DNA from: Gudongella sp046224405
Lineage (GTDB): Bacteria; Bacillota; Clostridia; Tissierellales; Tissierellaceae
Direction of reading: 5' to 3'
Length of the DNA: 64,000 nt
NCBI RefSeq assembly: GCF_046224405.1
Contig: NZ_JBJXRK010000005.1
Span: 1-64,000 of the forward strand
Made by a program: the position numbers and the translations under genes. Each line of letters opens with the position of its first letter. The first letter of the stretch is position 1. The notes beneath the pieces are model-generated. The model saw only the letters and a list, made by a program, of their open reading frames with translations, ran no database searches and was not told the DNA's origin. Positions 59,773-64,000 of this stretch are shown piece after piece.

Positions 59773-59806
59773 AGGTCCCGGGATTTATCCCGGGATTTTC
59801 CTACCA
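59773..59806 (+). terminator. Intrinsic terminator
   Basis: TCCCGGGA-TTTA-TCCCGGGA followed by TTTTCC after the coiled-coil gene. Confidence 0.9.
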
Positions 59807-59856
59807 GTGGAGAAATATGCTATAATCTTAATATCAAACTGGAAAGAAGGGTCGTA

Positions 59857-60726
59857 ATGGGAGTATTTCTGATGCTTTTGTCATCTTTGTTTTTTACATT
59901 GAGTACGTTTTTCGGAAAGCTTGTATCAAATACCACCGAGATGAATGCGGTGGTGACATCCTTTGTAAGGTATTTTCTCGGCACGGTGGGCCTTGGGGCA
60001 TTTATGCTCTACAGGGGGATTTCCTTTAAGCCCGTAAGAAAAAAGCCGGTGTTCATAAGATCAGCACTGAACGCATCCGCGTTGATCCTATTGACCGCAT
60101 CCCTGAACTACACCACAATAACAAATGCAAATATGATCCACCTTACATATCCGGTTTTTGTATTTCTCCTTGCACGGTTTGTCACAGGAGAGAAGCTAAG
60201 ACCAACAGCATTCATCTATCTTTTTCTTATACTTGTGGGTTCCTACATCGTTTCTGACCCGCATTTAAGCAGCATAAACATTGGAGATCTGATTTCCTTC
60301 GGTTCTGCATTTTTTGCAGGAACTTCAATCCTATACCTGACACAGGCAAGGAAGACGGAATCAAGCATAATAATCGTATTCTACCTAATGCTGATCGGGA
60401 CATTCCTCAATTTCCCCTTGGTCATGGATGACATTGGGCTATTGTCCATGGATTCAGCCGGGATTGTTCTTCTGGCTGCAGGAACTGGCTTTCTTGGGCA
60501 GGTGTTCACCACGGAAGGCTTTAAGTACGTTGATTCGGCCACAGGGTCAATGCTATCCTCAAGCAGGATGGTAATGGCAGCGGTAATCGGATACTTCTTC
60601 CTTTCAGAACCGCTTAACCTGAGGATAGTTTCTGGAATTATCCTTATTTCAATAGCTCTTTTTGGGGTAAGTGGATACGGGAAGGTCCTGAGGGGGAAGT
60701 TCAGGGAAAACATTGAAACAGAATAA
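59857..60726 (+). CDS. EamA/DMT-family transporter
   Basis: The 289-residue protein has ten hydrophobic helices in two EamA repeats (about 1-135 and 150-275), the second ending MVMAAVIGYFFLSEPLNLRIVSGIILISIALFGV, typical of DMT exporters or nucleotide-sugar and amino-acid permeases. Substrate unknown. A basic end (GKVLRGKFRENIETE) follows. Glycerate kinase follows at 60746. Confidence 0.85.
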   Translation: MGVFLMLLSSLFFTLSTFFGKLVSNTTEMNAVVTSFVRYFLGTVGLGAFMLYRGISFKPVRKKPVFIRSALNASALILLTASLNYTTITNANMIHLTYPVFVFLLARFVTGEKLRPTAFIYLFLILVGSYIVSDPHLSSINIGDLISFGSAFFAGTSILYLTQARKTESSIIIVFYLMLIGTFLNFPLVMDDIGLLSMDSAGIVLLAAGTGFLGQVFTTEGFKYVDSATGSMLSSSRMVMAAVIGYFFLSEPLNLRIVSGIILISIALFGVSGYGKVLRGKFRENIETE

Positions 60727-60745
60727 CAGGTTCAGGAGGCGAAAT

Positions 60746-61885
60746 ATGAAGATTCTAATAGCATCTGATTCATTCAAGGGCTCGGCCACCACCATGGAGG
60801 TTGCAGACAGCATTGAGAAGGGGTTTGCTGGGATTTATCAGGGAGTGGAGATTGTGAAGGTTCCCATGGCTGACGGTGGTGAGGGAACCGTGGAAACCCT
60901 TGTTGCCGGCATGGACAGTGAGTTTGCACATGAGGAGGTCACTGGACCCCTGGGAGAGGGAGTCCAGGCAAAGTATGGAATAATAAAGGATGAGATAGCC
61001 ATCATTGAAATGGCTGAAGCCTCAGGTCTGGTGCTGGTGAAGGAGGAAATGAGAAATCCACTCCTAACCACCACATATGGCACTGGGGAATTGATCCTTT
61101 CGGCTTTGAAAAGGGGCTACAGAAAAATCTATGTTGGCATAGGTGGTTCCGCAACAAACGATGGCGGAATGGGAATGGCAAAGGCCCTGGGCTACAGATT
61201 TCTGGACAGGGATGGAAATGAGATACCTGATGGAGGCGGAGCCTTGGGTCAGCTCCAGAGGATTGACAGGTCAAAGGTAACTCCACTTATTGAGGATGCA
61301 AAGATTACTGTAATGTGTGATGTTGAAAACCCATTATATGGGACAGATGGGGCAGCCTATGTGTACGGTCCCCAAAAAGGGGCTAACCCTGAAATGGTAA
61401 AGCTTTTGGATGAAAACCTTAAACATTTTGCGGATATCCTAAAAAGGGACATGGACGTTGACATAGGGGATATCCCAGGTTCTGGAGCAGCAGGTGGCCT
61501 TGGTGGAGGGTTGATGGCCTTCTGCAGGGCTGAGCTTAAGCCGGGAATTGAAATGGTTTTGGATATACAACAATTTGAAGGTCAGCTCCAGGGTGTTGAC
61601 CTTGTAATAACCGGCGAAGGAAGAATTGATGGTCAATCTGCAAAGGGAAAGGTTCCTGCAGGAGTAGCAAAACTGGCAAGGAAGCTTAACAAGCCAGTTG
61701 TTGCAATAGCAGGAGGAATTGGAGAGGGGACTGAGGGCCTCTACTCCATGGGGATTGATCTGATCCTTCCCATAGTAGACAGACCCATGGGCCTGGGCGA
61801 GGCAATGGGGGAGGCCAAGACCCTTTTGGAGAAGACAGGGGAAAGGCTTGCAAGGATTTTGATGCTTTCTGAAAAGCTTAAATAG
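60746..61885 (+). CDS. Glycerate kinase (GlxK/GarK family)
   Basis: Phosphorylates D-glycerate to 2-phosphoglycerate. The 379-residue protein begins MKILIASDSFKGSATTMEVADSIEKGF, and has VPMADGGEGTVETLV, GTGELILSALKRGYRKIYVGIGGSATNDGGMGMAKALGYRF and PGSGAAGGLGGGL, all marks of the family. The ATG at 60746 follows CAGGAGG. It lies 19 bases after the transporter gene, which might import glycerate or a related compound. It may link serine and D-serine breakdown to glycolysis. Confidence 0.92.
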   Translation: MKILIASDSFKGSATTMEVADSIEKGFAGIYQGVEIVKVPMADGGEGTVETLVAGMDSEFAHEEVTGPLGEGVQAKYGIIKDEIAIIEMAEASGLVLVKEEMRNPLLTTTYGTGELILSALKRGYRKIYVGIGGSATNDGGMGMAKALGYRFLDRDGNEIPDGGGALGQLQRIDRSKVTPLIEDAKITVMCDVENPLYGTDGAAYVYGPQKGANPEMVKLLDENLKHFADILKRDMDVDIGDIPGSGAAGGLGGGLMAFCRAELKPGIEMVLDIQQFEGQLQGVDLVITGEGRIDGQSAKGKVPAGVAKLARKLNKPVVAIAGGIGEGTEGLYSMGIDLILPIVDRPMGLGEAMGEAKTLLEKTGERLARILMLSEKLK

Positions 61886-61895
61886 GGGAAATGAA

Positions 61896-61931
61896 AAAAT
61901 GGCTCTTCTAGTCCTTAAGAAGAGCCATTCC
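61896..61931 (-). terminator. Terminator containing the stop codon of the minus-strand gene
   Basis: On the minus strand AATGGCTCTTCT-N8-AGAAGAGCCATT is followed by TTTTC. The stop codon TAG of the gene ending at 61908 falls at the loop/right-arm junction, so the last codons are part of the terminator. Confidence 0.82.
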
Positions 61932-62600
61932 CTTGTCAATTATCCTGTTTTTTTCATACTCCTTCATCTTTATGTAATAGCTTTCGACATCTCTTACCAT
62001 ATCCGTACCAAAGGAACTTTGGACCAACTTCTGTTCAAGATTGGCCAGTAGCTTATAGAACCTTCTATCTGACTCCAACTCCATCTTTTCACCTTCTTGA
62101 AGGTACATTTCTGCAAGTTTTGATTTCCTGTACTGCCCTGAATTGTAATCCCGCACTGCTTCTTTGACTAAACCTTCCAGGTTGCTTCTGAAATTGATTT
62201 CCATCTCTTCAAACTCCAGCATGTACTCTCTGCTAATCTGTGCCAAGGTGGGTTTGCTGGCTGGTGCTTCAGATGGCTTTGGTGTTGGAGATTGACTGTT
62301 GGTTGGGGAAGAAGGGGCAACCTGCTCAGCAATTTCCTGGGTTGGTATGTCTCCATCAGTTCCTTCATGAGAAATTTCAGTTGATTTTTCAACTTCCTCC
62401 AAGGGATCCTCTTCCTCCAAAAGATACTTTTCAAATGGATTCTCCTGTACTTCCCTGAAATTTTCAGTTACCCTATCTTCACTGAAATATCTGTATTTTA
62501 TATAATTTACACCCATCTTGAACAGCCCTTGGTTCATGTAGACCACAAGGGTCAAAACCAGGATTACTGCTCCAATTGGGATAAGGATTTTCTTCAACAT
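61908..62600 (-). CDS. Membrane-anchored protein of unknown function
   Basis: The 230-residue protein has an N-terminal helix (ILIPIGAVILVLTLVVYM) as a membrane anchor, then an acidic linker with PTPKPSEAPASKP, and a helical C-terminal region (about 120-225) with many Glu/Arg (YMLEFEEMEINFRSNLEGLVKEAV), suggesting a coiled coil. It looks like an exposed or regulatory wall-associated protein, but no family is recognised. It is divergent from the acetyltransferase gene. Confidence 0.72.
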   Translation of the reverse strand: MLKKILIPIGAVILVLTLVVYMNQGLFKMGVNYIKYRYFSEDRVTENFREVQENPFEKYLLEEEDPLEEVEKSTEISHEGTDGDIPTQEIAEQVAPSSPTNSQSPTPKPSEAPASKPTLAQISREYMLEFEEMEINFRSNLEGLVKEAVRDYNSGQYRKSKLAEMYLQEGEKMELESDRRFYKLLANLEQKLVQSSFGTDMVRDVESYYIKMKEYEKNRIIDKGMALLKD

Positions 62601-62712
62601 AGGACACCTCTTTTCAATAGTCTAGACAATTATATCAGAAATAAAAGGTTTCATCCAGCACTCCAAGGGTATTTAAAAAATGAAGATATTGTAATGGAGG
62701 GGGAGGGATTTT

Positions 62713-63366
62713 TTGAGTCAGCTAAAGAGTAGAGTCAAATTACCAAGTGGTATAAAGAAAATTAATCTGGAAAACGTTGTGGTCAGAAAGGCCGTTGAAA
62801 ATGATATTGAGGGGATATTTCACGTAGCAGCTTCCGTCGGGAAGAAGAACCAGGATCCCATGCAGGGATTTCTCATGGATGATTACGATTCAGACCCTGA
62901 GGGCTACAAAAACAAGCTTAGAAGGGCCCTGGAGATAAGTGATTATTTCTATGTAGCAGAGTACATAGAGGATGACTACAGGTCTGTTCTGGGATTCACC
63001 TTTGGACTTCCAAAGGACGTATGGCTAAGTGAAAATCCCAATTGGATCCAGGATTGCTACTTTAGGCCTGATTTTAATGAGGAGAACCTGGAAAACTTCA
63101 TCATGCTGGACAAGATAGCAGTCCTTGACAGGTTCAAAAGGCAGGGAATAGGAGGTATGCTATCCAGGAAGCTTATCAAGGACATAAAGGCGGATGGAAT
63201 GTTTGACATCTTTGAAGAGGTCATCATTGCACCTGTACCAAACCTGCCATCAGTGCTTTTCAAGACAAAACGGAAGTTCAAGCTGGCAAGCCTCAGGTAT
63301 GAATGGCACGAGGGCAAGGTAATGACAACCCTTGTATACCACAGAAGGCTTAGAAGGGATACTTAA
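62713..63366 (+). CDS. GNAT-family acetyltransferase
   Basis: The 217-residue protein starts with a TTG at 62713 (GGGAGGG upstream). The GNAT acetyl-CoA motif is VLDRFKRQGIGGMLSRKLI (R-x-x-G-x-G, near 135-155), with IMLDKIAVLDRF as beta4 strand and preceding FYVAEYIEDDYRSVLGFTFG. The N-terminal 60 residues also match GNAT order. Substrate unknown. Confidence 0.78.
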   Translation: MSQLKSRVKLPSGIKKINLENVVVRKAVENDIEGIFHVAASVGKKNQDPMQGFLMDDYDSDPEGYKNKLRRALEISDYFYVAEYIEDDYRSVLGFTFGLPKDVWLSENPNWIQDCYFRPDFNEENLENFIMLDKIAVLDRFKRQGIGGMLSRKLIKDIKADGMFDIFEEVIIAPVPNLPSVLFKTKRKFKLASLRYEWHEGKVMTTLVYHRRLRRDT

Positions 63367-63382
63367 GAGAAATGCCGATTCA

Positions 63383-63414
63383 GGTCCCCAGGATTTATTC
63401 TGGGGATTTTTTGT
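63383..63414 (+). terminator. Intrinsic terminator
   Basis: TCCCCAGGA-TTTAT-TCTGGGGA followed by TTTTTTG. Confidence 0.9.
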
Positions 63415-63486
63415 TTTCATTAATTGGATGCAAAAAGGGGACAGAATGGTTATAATCTAATTAATGACTTAATTGTGGAGGACAAA

Positions 63487-64000
63487 ATGTTTGAAAAACT
63501 TAAAGGTTACATAGCTGTGGTAATTTCTGCAATAGTATTTGGGAGCATGCCCCTTATGGCAAAGACGGTCTATCAGGAAGGGGGAAATCCCGTGACCCTA
63601 TCTTTCCTAAGATTTTTTCTGGTCCTTCCAGTGCTGATATATTTTGTCAACAGGAACCAAAAGGTTGGGCTTAAGCTTACCAGGGAAGAGGCAAAAAAAC
63701 TGCTATTGGTGGGAACCCTTGGATATGGGACAACCGCCCTGACCCTGTATATGTCCTATGACTACATAGCCTCTGGGATAGCCACAACACTGCACTTTGC
63801 ATACCCGGTCCTTGTAATCCTGGTGTATGTAATAATGTTCAAGGAAAGGGCCAGCGGAATCAAGCTTCTATCAGTGAGCCTTGCCATAATTGGAATGATG
63901 TTCTTGAATGACTCTGAAGCAAATATAAATCTGGTTGGATTTCTTCTTGCATTTGGCTCATCTGTGGCCTATGCATTCTATATTGTCTATCTTGACAGAA
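63487..64000 (+). CDS. EamA/DMT-family transporter, cut by the window end
   Basis: An open frame from ATG at 63487 continues past the end of the window (171 codons visible). It has about five to six hydrophobic helices with an EamA pattern: VVISAIVFGSMPLMAKTVY, LSFLRFFLVLPVLIYF, YIASGIATTLHFAYPVLVILVYVIMFKERASG, LVGFLLAFGSSVAYAFYI. GTGGAGG precedes the ATG. It is distinct in sequence from the EamA protein at 59857. Confidence 0.85.
   Translation, partial: MFEKLKGYIAVVISAIVFGSMPLMAKTVYQEGGNPVTLSFLRFFLVLPVLIYFVNRNQKVGLKLTREEAKKLLLVGTLGYGTTALTLYMSYDYIASGIATTLHFAYPVLVILVYVIMFKERASGIKLLSVSLAIIGMMFLNDSEANINLVGFLLAFGSSVAYAFYIVYLDR

Overview
The window looks like a chromosome segment of a low-to-mid GC, Gram-positive, amino-acid-fermenting anaerobe of the Clostridia/Tissierellia type. 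Signs of this are strong AGGAGG ribosome sites, heavy AGA/AGG use, many S-layer-homology (SLH) proteins, a sortase-anchored protein, a ferredoxin-linked indolepyruvate oxidoreductase (iorAB), a lysine riboswitch and c-di-GMP-I riboswitches. The lineage is inferred and I cannot name a species.

Layout. 1-340: remnant of a YafQ-type toxin. 423-4754: three-gene ABC/FtsX/adaptor exporter. 4848-7001: the most unusual part, four tandem cassettes. Each has its own sigma-A-type promoter (exactly 17-bp spacer), a hairpin with an invariant UGGGGG loop and covarying stem, a group II intron domain 5 (34 nt, GAAA tetraloop, 2-nt bulge), a domain 6-like hairpin, a start-less open frame beginning at the predicted intron 3' end, and an intrinsic terminator. 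No intron 5' half (domains 1-3) or 5' exon is seen in the window. I interpret this as an array of promoter-driven 3' halves of a split group II intron, offering interchangeable 3' exons (extracellular beta-domains) for trans-splicing to a gene elsewhere. 7032-12058: RND efflux operon with a TetR regulator and a matching operator.

12356-30490: cell-surface region with SLH proteins, copper-amine-oxidase-like domains, two LysM-anchored 5'-nucleotidases, a CnaB/LPRTG adhesin behind tandem c-di-GMP-I riboswitches, a small DUF1659/DUF2922/YvrJ cluster, a PAS-GGDEF-HD-GYP protein, and an SLH protein behind another c-di-GMP-I riboswitch. 30574-34642: exopolysaccharide assembly/regulation genes (dehydratase, Wzz, BY-kinase, PHP phosphatase). 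34723-39390: MscS channel, secreted proteins, a degenerate GGDEF protein, and an SLH-CAP protein behind a fourth c-di-GMP aptamer.

40001-57365: amino-acid and peptide metabolism: M20 hydrolase, lysine-riboswitch-controlled AGCS symporter, amidohydrolase, iorAB, proAB, murJ, aminotransferase, D-2-hydroxyacid dehydrogenase, D-serine dehydratase and a carbamoyl-amino-acid hydrolase-like enzyme. 57425-59803: a gene whose promoter spacer contains a near-consensus Gram-positive LexA box, then a sigma factor and an amidase. 59857-64000: two EamA transporters (the second cut by the window end), glycerate kinase, a membrane-anchored protein and an acetyltransferase.

How it fits together: c-di-GMP made or degraded by the PAS-GGDEF-HD-GYP protein would be sensed by four aptamers at three surface-protein loci, and the split-intron array would diversify one further surface or secreted protein. 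The catabolic half of the window fits Stickland-type fermentation. Positions of motifs inside proteins are approximate counts; no database search was run.
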